Shown piece after piece: positions 26,936-35,830 of a stretch of 64,000 bases of DNA. The notes below the pieces were generated by a model. That model was not told the origin of the DNA, made no database searches, and saw only the letters and a program-made list of their open reading frames with translations. Positions within the stretch are counted from its first letter, which is position 1. Every line of letters begins with the position of its first letter. The position numbers and the translations under genes are program-made. The DNA is from an uncultured Butyricicoccus sp. Lineage in GTDB: Bacteria > Bacillota > Clostridia > Oscillospirales > Butyricicoccaceae. The stretch is from the NCBI GenBank assembly GCA_944384745.1, contig CALWUO010000006.1, forward strand, positions 24,527-88,526. Direction: 5' to 3'.

Positions 26936-27283
26936 TTATGCGTCAAATGCATTTTCAATATGATTTATGCTAACTTTGTTGTCATAAGGCATATAAATTT
27001 CTATAATATCAAATCTAGGTTGTAAATCAGTTTTATTTTTCAGTAACCATTTTTCAGCAGTTATAATAATTTTCTGCTGTTTTTTTATGGTTACAAACTC
27101 TGCTGGAGTGCCATATTTGTTATTTTTTCTGAGTTTAACCTCAACAAATATTATATACCTATCATTTTTCATTATAATATCAATTTCGCCAAAACGTGAA
27201 TGATAATTTCTTTCGATTAACTTATAGCCTTTTTCGGTTAAAAACTCAAGTGCTATATCTTCACCAAGTTTTCCTCTGTTCAT
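26936..27283 (-). CDS. yraN: YraN family (UPF0102) endonuclease-like protein
   Basis: 115 residues with the PD-(D/E)XK-like core expected for UPF0102: GKLGEDIALEFLTEKGYKLIERNYHS split around the helix, FGEIDIIM and FVEVKLR (catalytic-type ExK). The role is unproven, although its place beside rnhB is conserved. The start overlaps the rnhB stop by four bases (ATGA), so it is translationally coupled. Confidence 0.92.
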   Translation of the reverse strand: MNRGKLGEDIALEFLTEKGYKLIERNYHSRFGEIDIIMKNDRYIIFVEVKLRKNNKYGTPAEFVTIKKQQKIIITAEKWLLKNKTDLQPRFDIIEIYMPYDNKVSINHIENAFDA

Positions 27284-27900
27284 TTTTTAATCTCTGGGTG
27301 CTTTTCATAGAATTTCTTTAGAAATGTAAGTCTATGAATTTCACAAGCACCATGTTGTAAAATTGCATCATAATGCACTTTTGTTCCATAACCTTTATGT
27401 TTTTCAAAAGCATATTCTGGATAGAGCTTTGCCATATCTAACATATATCTATCACGTGTTACTTTAGCTAAAATAGAGGCTGCCGCAATAGATGGGCTTT
27501 TTGCATCACCTTTGACAATACAACTAAAAGGTATATTAAGTCCTTGCGAGCGATTGCCATCTACAAGAGCATAATCAGCTTTAATGCTTAAACCCTCAAC
27601 AGCGGTTTTCATAGCTAAATATGTCGCTTGTAAAATATTTATTTCATCTATTTTTTTATGGTCAACCATTGCGATAGAATAAGCAAGAGCGATATTTTTT
27701 ATTTTATCAAATAATATATCACGTTTTTTTTCACTTAGTTTTTTTGAGTCATTTAAATCATCTATTTGACAGCCATCAGGTAAAATAACCGCTGCCGCAC
27801 ACACAGGGCCAGCAAGTGGGCCACGTCCAGCCTCATCAACGCCACATATATTTTTATAGCCTTTTTGTGCTATTTCATTTTCAATCGTCCACTGTAACAT
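27280..27900 (-). CDS. rnhB: Ribonuclease HII
   Basis: 206 residues. The acidic active site is visible: D and E in [14 protein letters not shown] (about 21-34), a third Asp in YALVDGN and the distal Asp in [10 protein letters not shown]. It cleaves the RNA strand of RNA-DNA hybrids and starts ribonucleotide excision. It overlaps the end of rbgA by 20 bases and yraN by four, a tight operon typical of Firmicutes. Confidence 0.97.
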   Translation of the reverse strand: MLQWTIENEIAQKGYKNICGVDEAGRGPLAGPVCAAAVILPDGCQIDDLNDSKKLSEKKRDILFDKIKNIALAYSIAMVDHKKIDEINILQATYLAMKTAVEGLSIKADYALVDGNRSQGLNIPFSCIVKGDAKSPSIAAASILAKVTRDRYMLDMAKLYPEYAFEKHKGYGTKVHYDAILQHGACEIHRLTFLKKFYEKHPEIKK

Positions 27901-28765
27901 TTAAATATTCCTCTGGTGTTTCAAGTGTGATTTTTCCAAGCACACCGCCACGATATTCATCTAAAAATACTCTTGCCATACGTTCGGTGTCAATTTCACC
28001 GCCACGCATCATAAAACCACGTTTTTTCCCTGCCTGTTCAAGCAAATTATAACCTAAAAAGTCAACTTCTTCATTTGGAATTTCAATTTTATATCTATCA
28101 ATAATAGCCTTAGGTGCTCTTAAAGCGAGGATTTCAAAAAGTTTACAAGCAAGCGTTTCAACATCTAAAATGTCATCTTTTACCGCACCAGTAGACGCTA
28201 AAAGTAAGCCTGTGCGTTCATCATCAAATTTAGGCCATAAAATACCTGGGGTATCAAGTAAATCTATACCGTCACCCACTCTAAACCATTGAGCTCCACG
28301 AGTTACACCAGGTTTATCAGCGGCTTTTGCTGATTTTCTGCCTAAAATACGATTTATAAAAGTAGATTTACCTACATTAGGTATACCTACAACCATTACA
28401 CGAACTGCACGACCTGTTTGACCTTTTTCGTTCCATTGAGCGATTTTATCAGCTAAAACTTCACGTACAGCAGGTGCAAAACGTTCTGTTCCCTTGCCAT
28501 GTTGGCTATCTGTTTGAATAACAGACCAGCCTTTTTTTCTAAAGAAAGAAGTCCATTTTTGAGTTTGCTCAGGGTCTGCAAGGTCAATTCTATTCATAAT
28601 AATCATTCTTGGCTTACTGCCTGCGATTTCGTCCATATCTGGATTACGACTAACCATAGGTATACGAGCGTCTACAACTTCGCATACAATATCTATATTT
28701 TTAAGGTTTTCAAGCATTTGGCGACGAGTTTTTGCCATATGCCCTGGATACCATTGTATATTCAT
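27881..28765 (-). CDS. rbgA: Ribosome biogenesis GTPase YlqF/RbgA
   Basis: 294 residues. A circularly permuted GTPase: the signature [10 protein letters not shown] opens the protein, then G4 IMNRIDLA, G5, and later G1 GIPNVGKST and G3 DTPGILWP. The C-terminal helical domain binds rRNA. It is needed for late maturation of the 50S subunit. GGAGG lies 9 bases before the ATG, and the ATG shares one base with the lepB stop (TGATG). Confidence 0.97.
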   Translation of the reverse strand: MNIQWYPGHMAKTRRQMLENLKNIDIVCEVVDARIPMVSRNPDMDEIAGSKPRMIIMNRIDLADPEQTQKWTSFFRKKGWSVIQTDSQHGKGTERFAPAVREVLADKIAQWNEKGQTGRAVRVMVVGIPNVGKSTFINRILGRKSAKAADKPGVTRGAQWFRVGDGIDLLDTPGILWPKFDDERTGLLLASTGAVKDDILDVETLACKLFEILALRAPKAIIDRYKIEIPNEEVDFLGYNLLEQAGKKRGFMMRGGEIDTERMARVFLDEYRGGVLGKITLETPEEYLNVTVDD

Positions 28766-29352
28766 CAGGTTTTACCTCCAAAATTGCTTATAGGCCAGAT
28801 AACAGCTTTAACTTGACCTATAATATATCTTTCGTCAATCATACCTATTTGAGGGTGACGACTGTCTGTTGAACCATTTCTGTTGTCACCCATTACAAAT
28901 ACACAGCCCTCAGGCACAACCTGCGGAAAGTCCATACCCTCATATGCAAGAGGCAATTCAAAATCATTTATATAAGGTTCACTAAGTTCTTGACCGTTTA
29001 CATAAACTTTGCCCAAATTAAAATTAATATCTATTTCATCTCCGCCAGTTGCAATAATACGTTTTACAATAGGACCTTCAATAAAACCTGGAATATCAGG
29101 CTGATGAAGTACAATTATATCACCTTTTTCAGGTGTATAGGCGAAATCACTCACAAGCATAACATCTTTATCATGTAATGTTGGAAACATTGAGCTACCA
29201 TCAACGCCAACAAGTCTTACAAAAAATGTAAACAGTATCACAATAGCGATTAAAGCAACAACTATTGACTCGCCCCAGTCAAAGAAAATGCTTTGAAATC
29301 TACCTTTTTTTTCAATAGTTTCTTCCTCGAATGGTTCATGATTATCTACCAT
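28765..29352 (-). CDS. lepB: Signal peptidase I
   Basis: The start at 29352 ([10 protein letters not shown], 195 residues) is preferred because GGAGG lies 11 bases upstream; an earlier ATG at 29370 lies across that site. A single N-terminal transmembrane helix (about 25-45) is followed by the catalytic domain: Ser in [11 protein letters not shown], Lys in [12 protein letters not shown], and the box E-like [12 protein letters not shown]. It removes signal peptides from exported proteins, such as the amidase and SLH protein here. It has its own promoter just upstream and heads a seven-gene operon. Confidence 0.96.
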   Translation of the reverse strand: MVDNHEPFEEETIEKKGRFQSIFFDWGESIVVALIAIVILFTFFVRLVGVDGSSMFPTLHDKDVMLVSDFAYTPEKGDIIVLHQPDIPGFIEGPIVKRIIATGGDEIDINFNLGKVYVNGQELSEPYINDFELPLAYEGMDFPQVVPEGCVFVMGDNRNGSTDSRHPQIGMIDERYIIGQVKAVIWPISNFGGKT

Positions 29353-29397
29353 AAAAAATATATCCTCCATTCAATTTATATTTTGCATATACATTTT

Positions 29398-29426
29398 ATT
29401 ATAGCGTTGATACAAATTATAATCAA
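29398..29426 (-). promoter_or_regulatory. Sigma-A promoter of the lepB operon
   Basis: Minus strand: -35 TTGATT (29421-29426), 17-bp spacer, -10 TATAAT (29398-29403), immediately after the rplS terminator. Confidence 0.8.
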
Positions 29427-29467
29427 GAAAAAGAAAAGAGGGAAACGAAAATAATCGCTTCCCTCTT
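29427..29467 (-). terminator. Intrinsic terminator of rplS
   Basis: A 9-bp stem (29436-29444 with 29459-29467); on the minus strand it is followed by TTTTCTTTTT. Confidence 0.85.
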
Positions 29468-29479
29468 AATGATTGCAAC

Positions 29480-29821
29480 TTAAACCTTTTCTGCAACCTT
29501 AGCAGCCTTACCAACACGGCCACGTAGGTAGTACAGCTTAGCACGGCGAACCTTACCGTTACGAACAACCTCAAACTTAGCGATATTTGGGGAGTGTACT
29601 GGGAAAGTCTTTTCAACGCCAACGCCGTAAGAAATACGACGAACAGTAACAGTCTTGTTGATACCAGCGTGCTTCATAGCAATGATAATGCCTTCAAACA
29701 CCTGAATACGCTCTCTGTTACCTTCCTTAATCTTTGCATGCACCTTTACGGTGTCACCAATCTTCAGTTCTGGAAGATCGCTCTTGAGCTGCTGCTCAGA
29801 TAATACCTTTACTAAATCCAT
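29480..29821 (-). CDS. rplS: 50S ribosomal protein L19
   Basis: 113 residues, normal for L19, with [50 protein letters not shown] and [10 protein letters not shown]. It sits at the 30S-50S interface. The ATG follows AAAGGATTACTATA. The gene has a GC-richer codon choice typical of ribosomal genes here. Its 90-base leader resembles the L19 leader RNA, implying autoregulation. The rpsP-rimM-trmD genes that often precede rplS are absent. Confidence 0.98.
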   Translation of the reverse strand: MDLVKVLSEQQLKSDLPELKIGDTVKVHAKIKEGNRERIQVFEGIIIAMKHAGINKTVTVRRISYGVGVEKTFPVHSPNIAKFEVVRNGKVRRAKLYYLRGRVGKAAKVAEKV

Positions 29822-29910
29822 ATTATAGTAATCCTTTCATCATAGACATTCTTGCCATATCATAAATTTAAGGCTTTAGCCGGTAAGCAGAGGAATGCCC
29901 GTTATTCGGT
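29822..29910 (-). ncRNA. Probable L19 leader (ribosomal protein autoregulatory RNA)
   Basis: The 5' leader of rplS contains, on the minus strand, GGGCATTCCTCTGCTTACCG followed by a GGC-TAAA-GCC hairpin, and later GAATGTC, which can pair with GGCATTC (one wobble). The composition and placement match the low-GC Gram-positive L19 leader family, thought to let free L19 repress its own synthesis. Covariance-model confirmation was not possible here. Confidence 0.65.
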
Positions 29911-29915
29911 TTTAA

Positions 29916-29944
29916 ATTATAGCATATTTGTGCTTTAATTTCAA
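29916..29944 (-). promoter_or_regulatory. Sigma-A promoter of rplS
   Basis: Minus strand: -35 TTGAAA (29939-29944), 17-bp spacer, -10 TATAAT (29916-29921), followed by the leader. Confidence 0.88.
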
Positions 29945-30022
29945 GAGTTTTTTATTTTCAAAGTGTTTTTTTGCTGTTTATCGTCAAATTAGCATATTTT
30001 CTGATTTTTTCTTTTGTAAGTA

Positions 30023-30051
30023 TTGTTATTTTCAACTAAAAGCGTTATACT
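30023..30051 (+). promoter_or_regulatory. Sigma-A promoter of the GH13 gene
   Basis: -35 TTGTTA (30023-30028), 17-bp spacer, -10 TATACT (30046-30051), about 49 bases before the ATG at 30100. Confidence 0.75.
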
Positions 30052-30099
30052 ATTACTGTCCTAAAACAAATGTTTATAAAAAAGGAGTTGACAATTTTT

Positions 30100-31416
30100 A
30101 TGTGGGCTTATGAGAGTGTTTTTTATCAGTTTTATCCAATCGGTTTTTGTGGTGCACCAAGAATAAATGATGGTGTAACAGTAAACCGAATAGGTAAGGT
30201 TTCAAATTGGATAGAACATTTAAAAAAACTAGGAGCTAATGCTATTTATTTCTCCCCTATTTTTGAATCCGACAGTCATGGTTATGATACACGTGATTTT
30301 AGCAAAATAGATTGTAGACTTGGTACAAATGAAGATTTTGCAAAAGTGTGTGATGATTTACACAAAGCAGATATAAAAGTTGTGCTTGATGGTGTATTTA
30401 ATCATGTTGGACGTGGTTTCTGGGCATTTAAAGATGTTCAAGAGAAAAAATGGGATTCACCATATAAAGATTGGTTTCATATATCCTTTGATGGAAATTC
30501 CTCATATAATGATGGATTTTGGTATGAGGGCTGGGAAGGTCATTTTGAACTGGTAAAATTAAATCTTAAAAATCCAGCAGTAGTTGAACACATTTTTAGC
30601 TGCATTAAAAAATGGGTAGAAGAATTTGATATTGACGGTTTACGTCTTGATGTTGCATATATGCTTGATAGAGATTTTATGCGACAGCTTAGAAGTTTTA
30701 CCAATACATTAAAACCTGATTTTGTGCTTATTGGTGAGATGTTACATGGTGACTATAATCAAATTGTAAATGAAAATATGCTTCATTCTTGCACAAATTA
30801 CGAATGTTATAAAGGTTTGTATTCATCACTTAACAGTATGAATTTATTTGAAATCACCCATTCACTTATGCGACAGTTTGGCCCTGAACAATGGACACTT
30901 TACAAAGGCAAACATTTAATGAGCTTTGTAGATAACCATGATGTGACAAGAGCAGCAAGCATTTTAACTAACAAAAACCATTTACCATTGTTATTTGGAA
31001 TGATGTTTGGTATGCCTGGAATACCTTGCATATATTATGGCTCTGAATGGGGTATTGAGGGTGTTAAGCAAAATGGCAGTGATGACTCACTTCGTCCAGC
31101 GATTGACACACCAGAATGGAATGAACTCACCGATAAAATCGCTGCTATGGCAAAAGCACATAGAGAAAGTAATGCACTTTGTTACGGTGACTTTAAGCAT
31201 TTAGTTTTAACCAATAAACAAGCTATTTGGGAGAGAAAAACCGATAGCGAACGTGTTTTAATTGCAATAAATGCAGATAGCACACCATATACAGCACATT
31301 TTGACGCAAGAAGTGGAACTGCTGTCGACCTGATTACAGGTAAAATGCATGATTTTGGTGGTGGAAGTGAACTTCCTCCATATTCAATAGCATTCTGGAA
31401 AATGGAACATGTATAA
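30100..31416 (+). CDS. Alpha-amylase family glycosidase (GH13)
   Basis: The start at 30100 (MWAYESVFYQ) is chosen because AAAGGAG lies 12 bases upstream and family members begin this way; 438 residues. GH13 regions are present: DGVFNHVG (region I), DGLRLDVAY with nucleophile D184, IGEMLHGD with acid/base E213, and FVDNHDVTR with D281. A short C-terminal beta domain follows (about 355-438). There is no signal peptide, so it acts in the cytoplasm on maltodextrin-like or short alpha-glucan substrates; exact specificity cannot be read. Monocistronic with promoter and terminator. Confidence 0.92.
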   Translation: MWAYESVFYQFYPIGFCGAPRINDGVTVNRIGKVSNWIEHLKKLGANAIYFSPIFESDSHGYDTRDFSKIDCRLGTNEDFAKVCDDLHKADIKVVLDGVFNHVGRGFWAFKDVQEKKWDSPYKDWFHISFDGNSSYNDGFWYEGWEGHFELVKLNLKNPAVVEHIFSCIKKWVEEFDIDGLRLDVAYMLDRDFMRQLRSFTNTLKPDFVLIGEMLHGDYNQIVNENMLHSCTNYECYKGLYSSLNSMNLFEITHSLMRQFGPEQWTLYKGKHLMSFVDNHDVTRAASILTNKNHLPLLFGMMFGMPGIPCIYYGSEWGIEGVKQNGSDDSLRPAIDTPEWNELTDKIAAMAKAHRESNALCYGDFKHLVLTNKQAIWERKTDSERVLIAINADSTPYTAHFDARSGTAVDLITGKMHDFGGGSELPPYSIAFWKMEHV

Positions 31417-31423
31417 AATATTT

Positions 31424-31451
31424 AAGGCTTAGAAATTTCTAAGCCTTTTTT
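31424..31451 (+). terminator. Intrinsic terminator of the GH13 gene
   Basis: A fully palindromic AAGGCTTAGAA/TTCTAAGCCTT hairpin (31424-31447) followed by TTTT. Confidence 0.88.
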
Positions 31452-31502
31452 CACGCCTTAAAGCCTTATTGCATAGACTACCGCAGGAGGGTTTGAGGCT
31501 TT

Positions 31503-32030
31503 ATGGATTTTTTACTTGTATTTTTAATGTCAATGGACTCGCTTTTAACCTGTTTTTCACTTGGCACAAAAAAAATATCAATATCATTTGTTGCTAGGCT
31601 TGTTATAGCATTCGTTGGAACTGGCTGTTTAGTTTTATCGTTTTTATTTGCACAGATTTTATCTTTTATTTTTCCTGAAAGCGTTTTTCATTTTATAAGC
31701 AGTTTTTCACTTGTTATAATTGCTTTATTTTGCTTGCTTGATAAAAGCTTTTTAAATCCAGATACAGCAGACATTGACCATTCGGGTGTTTTATCACCTA
31801 TTGAGGCTTTATTTTTAGCTGTTCCACTTTCACTTGACTCACTTTTTACAGGTTTATCTGTGAATACAAATGCTATTTTAATTGTTTTTTGTTTTATTTG
31901 TGGATTTAGTGCCTCTTTTATTGGTCAAAAATTAGGTGAAAAATTTGCAAATGCACAAGGCAAAAAAGCGAGTTTTTGTAGTGGTTGTATGCTTTTAATG
32001 ATAGCAGGTTTTAAAATGATTTTTGGGTAG
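31503..32030 (+). CDS. ytaF: YtaF/MntP-like membrane protein
   Basis: 175 residues, about six transmembrane helices, with the paired motifs SMDSLLTCFSLG (helix 1) and LSLDSLFTGLS (helix 4) typical of the MntP/YtaF fold. MntP is a manganese exporter; YtaF is a sporulation-associated relative in Firmicutes whose function is not settled. The two Asp residues in the motifs correspond to those needed for Mn transport in MntP. Spacing of AGGAGG to the ATG is about 12 bases. It is somewhat shorter than the usual 200 residues. Confidence 0.8.
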   Translation: MDFLLVFLMSMDSLLTCFSLGTKKISISFVARLVIAFVGTGCLVLSFLFAQILSFIFPESVFHFISSFSLVIIALFCLLDKSFLNPDTADIDHSGVLSPIEALFLAVPLSLDSLFTGLSVNTNAILIVFCFICGFSASFIGQKLGEKFANAQGKKASFCSGCMLLMIAGFKMIFG

Positions 32031-32033
32031 AAA

Positions 32034-32063
32034 AAATCGAGCCAAATTAAAAAGGCTCGATTT
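32034..32063. terminator. Bidirectional intrinsic terminator between ytaF and aspS
   Basis: A perfect 10-bp stem AAATCGAGCC/GGCTCGATTT (32034-32043 with 32054-32063) with A-rich loop, flanked by A and T runs. Confidence 0.88.
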
Positions 32064-32069
32064 AATATT

Positions 32070-33878
32070 TTATTCTTCTTCAGTTTCAATCTTTGTAACA
32101 GCTATTGATAAATCATCAAGTTGCTTTTGTTCAACAACATCTGGACAATGCATCATTAAATCTGATGCGTTTTGAACCTTAGGGAATGCAATAACATCAC
32201 GTATAGAGTCAAGACCAGCAAGCAACATACAAAGTCTATCAAGACCATAAGCCAAACCACCGTGAGGAGGTGCACCGTAAGAAAATGCGGTGATTAAATG
32301 GCCAAATTGTTCTTGTGCTTTTTCCTCTGTAAAACCAAGAGTTCTAAACATTTTAGTTTGAAGTTCTGGGTCATGTATACGGATAGAACCTCCACCAAGT
32401 TCACAGCCATTTAAAATAATATCATAAGCTTTTGCACGAACCTTTTTAGGGTCAGTATCAAGTAATTGAATATCTTCGTCCATTGGTGCAGTGAATGGGT
32501 GATGTTTTGCAACCAAACGGTCTTCTTCTTCACTGTATTCAAACTGAGGGAAATCAGTCACCCATAACAGTTTAAAGTCATCTTTCTTAGCAAGGTCAAG
32601 ACGTTTAGCAAGCTCACAACGCAAAGCACCAAGAGCAGTTGCGGCAACTTCCCAATCAGCATCAGCAACAACAAACAGTAAATCGTTTTCTTTTGCATTT
32701 GCACGTGATTTAATTTGCTCAATTTCTTCTTCGCTTAGGAACTTAGCAAAAGATGAAGTCATAGAACCATCTTGAGCAAGTTTAAGCCAAGCCAGACCCT
32801 TTGCACGGTAAGTTTTTACAAACTCGCCTAACTTGTCAATTTCCTTGCGAGGGAACTTGTCTGCATAGCCATTGCAGTTAATAAGTCTTACACTACCGCC
32901 ACCCGCTACTGTATCTTTAAATACTTTAAATGAGCAATTAGCAGCAATATCAGAAATATCACAGATTTCAAAGCCGAAACGTGTATCTGGTTTATCAGAG
33001 CCATATTTATCCATAGCATCTTGCCATGTCATTCTTGGAAGTGGTAAAGCGATATCAACATTTAGAACTTCTTTGAATACACGCTGTAAAAAGCCCTCAT
33101 TAACAGCAATAACATCATCTTGTTCAACAAAAGACATTTCAAGGTCAATCTGAGTAAACTCAGGCTGACGGTCTGCACGTAAATCTTCATCACGGAAGCA
33201 ACGTGTGATTTGAATATATCTATCCATACCAGCGAGCATTAAAAGCTGTTTATACTGCTGTGGAGATTGTGGCAAAGCATAGAACTTGCCTGCATGTACA
33301 CGGCTAGGCACAAGGTAATCTCTAGCACCTTCTGGAGTTGATTTAGTTAGCATTGGGGTTTCAATTTCAATAAATCCCTGTTCATCAAAGTAGTTTCTAG
33401 CAACCTGTGTAACTCTATGGCGAAGCATCATATTTCTTTGCATAGATGGGCGACGCAAATCAAGATAACGGTATTTCAAGCGAATTTGGTCATTTACTTC
33501 CTTTGTATCGTCAATTTCAAAAGGGGTTGTTTCCGCACGGGTTAAAATACGGATATCTTGTGCAATAACTTCAACCTCACCAGTTGGCATTTTTTTATTT
33601 ATAGCCGCCTCATCACGGGCAACCAATTCACCTTTAATTGCCACAACAAATTCGGTTCTACAAGTGAAAGCGATGTCAAATAAATCCTTGTTTACACTTT
33701 TATCAAAAGTACATTGAATAATGCCTGAACGGTCACGAATAAGTAAAAACAGTACACCACCGTTATCACGAACCCTGTCAACCCAACCATTAACAGTTAC
33801 AATATTACCAACATCTGATTTACGCAGATTGCCACACATATGAGTGCGTTTCATACCTGCAATAGAAGTATTATTCAT
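32070..33878 (-). CDS. aspS: Aspartyl-tRNA synthetase
   Basis: 602 residues, bacterial type with the GAD insertion domain. The N-terminal OB-fold anticodon-binding domain (about 15-110) is followed by class II motif 1 (FIEIETPMLTKSTPEGARDYLVP in parts), motif 2 (FRDEDLRADRQPEFTQIDLEMSF) and motif 3 (GLAYGLDRLCMLL). It charges tRNA-Asp in the cytoplasm. Without gatCAB data a non-discriminating role cannot be judged. It lies 22 bases after hisS, the common hisS-aspS pair. No T-box precedes it. Confidence 0.98.
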   Translation of the reverse strand: MNNTSIAGMKRTHMCGNLRKSDVGNIVTVNGWVDRVRDNGGVLFLLIRDRSGIIQCTFDKSVNKDLFDIAFTCRTEFVVAIKGELVARDEAAINKKMPTGEVEVIAQDIRILTRAETTPFEIDDTKEVNDQIRLKYRYLDLRRPSMQRNMMLRHRVTQVARNYFDEQGFIEIETPMLTKSTPEGARDYLVPSRVHAGKFYALPQSPQQYKQLLMLAGMDRYIQITRCFRDEDLRADRQPEFTQIDLEMSFVEQDDVIAVNEGFLQRVFKEVLNVDIALPLPRMTWQDAMDKYGSDKPDTRFGFEICDISDIAANCSFKVFKDTVAGGGSVRLINCNGYADKFPRKEIDKLGEFVKTYRAKGLAWLKLAQDGSMTSSFAKFLSEEEIEQIKSRANAKENDLLFVVADADWEVAATALGALRCELAKRLDLAKKDDFKLLWVTDFPQFEYSEEEDRLVAKHHPFTAPMDEDIQLLDTDPKKVRAKAYDIILNGCELGGGSIRIHDPELQTKMFRTLGFTEEKAQEQFGHLITAFSYGAPPHGGLAYGLDRLCMLLAGLDSIRDVIAFPKVQNASDLMMHCPDVVEQKQLDDLSIAVTKIETEEE

Positions 33879-33900
33879 AATTATTTATGCCTTTCATAAT

Positions 33901-35253
33901 TTATTTATCCAGAATTACTTTTTGATTTTGGTTTTTAGCAAGACCTGTTTTTATTCTTTCAAGAGCTTCATCAAAACCAGTGTTTGTCTGCTCACCTGTT
34001 GCAAGCTCCTTTAAAGCTACAATGTTATTTTTTATTTCGTCTTCACCCATAAACACAACATAAGGTATTGAAAGTTTATCAGCATAAGTGATTTTTGATT
34101 TAAACTTTTTCTTTTCACAGTTGAGTTGAGCACGAACACCATTATCACGCAAACGGGTTGCAAGTTCAATAGCAGCACCAACATCATCTGTCATAGGTAA
34201 AATCATAACATCAGCAGGTGACGCTGTTTCTGCAAGATAGTTTTTATCTTCAAGTACAAAAAATAGACGGGTTAAACCGATAGAAATTCCCACTCCTGGA
34301 AGTTGCTTGTCTGTGTAATACTCTGCAAGGTTATCATAACGACCACCAGAGCAAATAGAACCAATCTCTGGGTGGTCAAGCATAGTGGTTTCATAAACAG
34401 TACCAGTATAATAATCAAGACCACGAGCAATAGTTAAATCAATTTCAAAATGGCTTGCAGGCACACCAAACTGTTCCATATATTTTGCAACGGTTGTAAG
34501 TTCGCTAATGCCTAAATCAAGTGTTTCATTTTTACCCTCATAAGCCTTTAGAGCGTCCAAAATACCCTGTGTACCACCAGAAATAGTGATAAATTTAATA
34601 ATTTCATCAGCTTGGCTTTCTGATGCACCGCAATCATCTAAAAGAATTTGACGCACTTTATCAGCACCGATTTTTTCAAGCTTATCAATAGTACGCATTA
34701 CATCGCCAGAACGTTCGCTTAAACCTAGCATTTCAAAAAAACCATTTAAAACCTTACGGTTATTTATACGGATTTTAAAACGATTTAAACCCATTTTAGA
34801 AAAAGTTTTATAAATAATAGAAGGGATTTCAGCTTCATTAATAATATCAAGTTGACCATCACCAATAATATCAATATCAGCTTGGTAGAACTCCCTAAAT
34901 CTACCACGTTGAGCACGTTCACCACGGTAAACCTTGCCTATTTGATATCTTCTAAATGGGAAAGTTAGCTGACCATAGTGTAAAGCAACATATTTGGCAA
35001 GTGGTACAGTTAAATCAAATCTCATAGATAAATCTGTATCACCTTTTTGAAAACGATAAATTTGTTTTTCTGTTTCACCGCCACCCTTAGCGAGTAGAAC
35101 CTCAGATGCCTCAAGTACAGGAGTATCCAGTGGATAAAAGCCATAAAGCTCATATGTTTCACGCAGAGTTTGCATCATGTGTTCCATCTGTGCTTGTTTT
35201 TGTGGCAAAAGCTCCATAAAACCAGATAAGGTTCTAGGTTTCATTTTTTCCAT
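33901..35253 (-). CDS. hisS: Histidyl-tRNA synthetase
   Basis: 450 residues, a class II enzyme. Motif 1 (YPLDTPVLEASEVLL), motif 2 (FRRYQIGKVYRGERAQRGRFREFYQADID in parts), the histidine-binding LTIARGLDYYTGTVYE and motif 3 (GVGISIGLTRLF) are visible, followed by an anticodon-binding domain (about 350-440). It charges tRNA-His. The ATG follows AAAGGGGCTTAAATA. First gene of hisS-aspS with its own promoter. Confidence 0.97.
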   Translation of the reverse strand: MEKMKPRTLSGFMELLPQKQAQMEHMMQTLRETYELYGFYPLDTPVLEASEVLLAKGGGETEKQIYRFQKGDTDLSMRFDLTVPLAKYVALHYGQLTFPFRRYQIGKVYRGERAQRGRFREFYQADIDIIGDGQLDIINEAEIPSIIYKTFSKMGLNRFKIRINNRKVLNGFFEMLGLSERSGDVMRTIDKLEKIGADKVRQILLDDCGASESQADEIIKFITISGGTQGILDALKAYEGKNETLDLGISELTTVAKYMEQFGVPASHFEIDLTIARGLDYYTGTVYETTMLDHPEIGSICSGGRYDNLAEYYTDKQLPGVGISIGLTRLFFVLEDKNYLAETASPADVMILPMTDDVGAAIELATRLRDNGVRAQLNCEKKKFKSKITYADKLSIPYVVFMGEDEIKNNIVALKELATGEQTNTGFDEALERIKTGLAKNQNQKVILDK

Positions 35254-35311
35254 TTATTTAAGCCCCTTTTGATATATAAAAATTTATTTAAAAATTTAAT
35301 TTAACTATATT

Positions 35312-35339
35312 ATCATACCATATTTATTGTAAAACTCAA
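35312..35339 (-). promoter_or_regulatory. Sigma-A promoter of hisS-aspS
   Basis: Minus strand: -35 TTGAGT (35334-35339), 16-bp spacer, -10 TATGAT (35312-35317), about 59 bases before hisS. Confidence 0.6.
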
Positions 35340-35351
35340 TAGTTTTAAAAT

Positions 35352-35385
35352 ATAAAAAAATGCTGTGAGGATAAATCACAGCATT
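35352..35385 (-). terminator. Intrinsic terminator of minD-mgsA
   Basis: A perfect 10-bp stem (35359-35368 with 35376-35385) with a 7-base loop, followed on the minus strand by seven T residues. Confidence 0.9.
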
Positions 35386-35394
35386 AAAATAAAT

Positions 35395-35802
35395 TTAGTG
35401 AGTTTTAGGGTTTACAATATTTCTCCAATCGAGGTCGCCTCTATCAAGACCTAAAATCAACATTTCAGCAGTAGCTGAATTTGTTGCTATTGGTATATTG
35501 TGCATATCGCAAAGTCTAGCTAAAGCGTGAACATCAGGTTCATATTCACTATTAGACATTGGGTCTCTGAAAAATAATACAAGGTCGATTTCATTATATG
35601 CTACACGGGCAGAAATCTGCTCCTCACCGCCCTGCATTCCCGCAAGATATTTTTCAATTTTAAGCCCAGTGGCTTCCGAAACAAATTTTCCTGTAGTACC
35701 AGTAGCACAAAGGTTATGTTTTGCCAAAACACCGCAATATGCCATACAGAATTGTACCATAAGTTCTTTTTTGCGGTCATGTGCAATCAGAGCGATATTC
35801 AT
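35395..35802 (-). CDS. mgsA: Methylglyoxal synthase (variant active site)
   Basis: The start at 35802 (MNIALIAHDRKK) follows AGGGGAA; 135 residues. It converts dihydroxyacetone phosphate to methylglyoxal, a bypass of lower glycolysis. Seen: H8-D9 near the N-terminus, phosphate-binding ATGTTGK, FFRDPM (D80) and the PDVHAL segment. Two differences from the E. coli and B. subtilis enzymes: GGDQQ reads GGEEQ (E60 where the catalytic Asp71 of E. coli lies) and the PHEPD His position reads EYEPD (Tyr87). Activity therefore is not certain, although the fold clearly is. It is 28 bases after minD. Confidence 0.88.
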   Translation of the reverse strand: MNIALIAHDRKKELMVQFCMAYCGVLAKHNLCATGTTGKFVSEATGLKIEKYLAGMQGGEEQISARVAYNEIDLVLFFRDPMSNSEYEPDVHALARLCDMHNIPIATNSATAEMLILGLDRGDLDWRNIVNPKTH

Positions 35803-35830
35803 TTTATATTTCCCCTTTCGAGTTAAGTTT

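Noticed and set aside
29371..29622. Arg/Leu-rich frame overlapping rplS end
   Set aside because: It is an alternative frame of rplS running through its terminator and the lepB promoter; no independent support.
30088..30093. TTGACA as a -35 box
   Set aside because: It lies between the ribosome binding site and the ATG of the GH13 gene; any start from it would be inside the coding region. A proper promoter exists at 30023-30051.
35254..35394. T-box or riboswitch upstream of hisS-aspS
   Set aside because: The region is only about 140 bases, and it holds a promoter and the mgsA terminator; no specifier loop or T-box TGGNACCGCG sequence is present.
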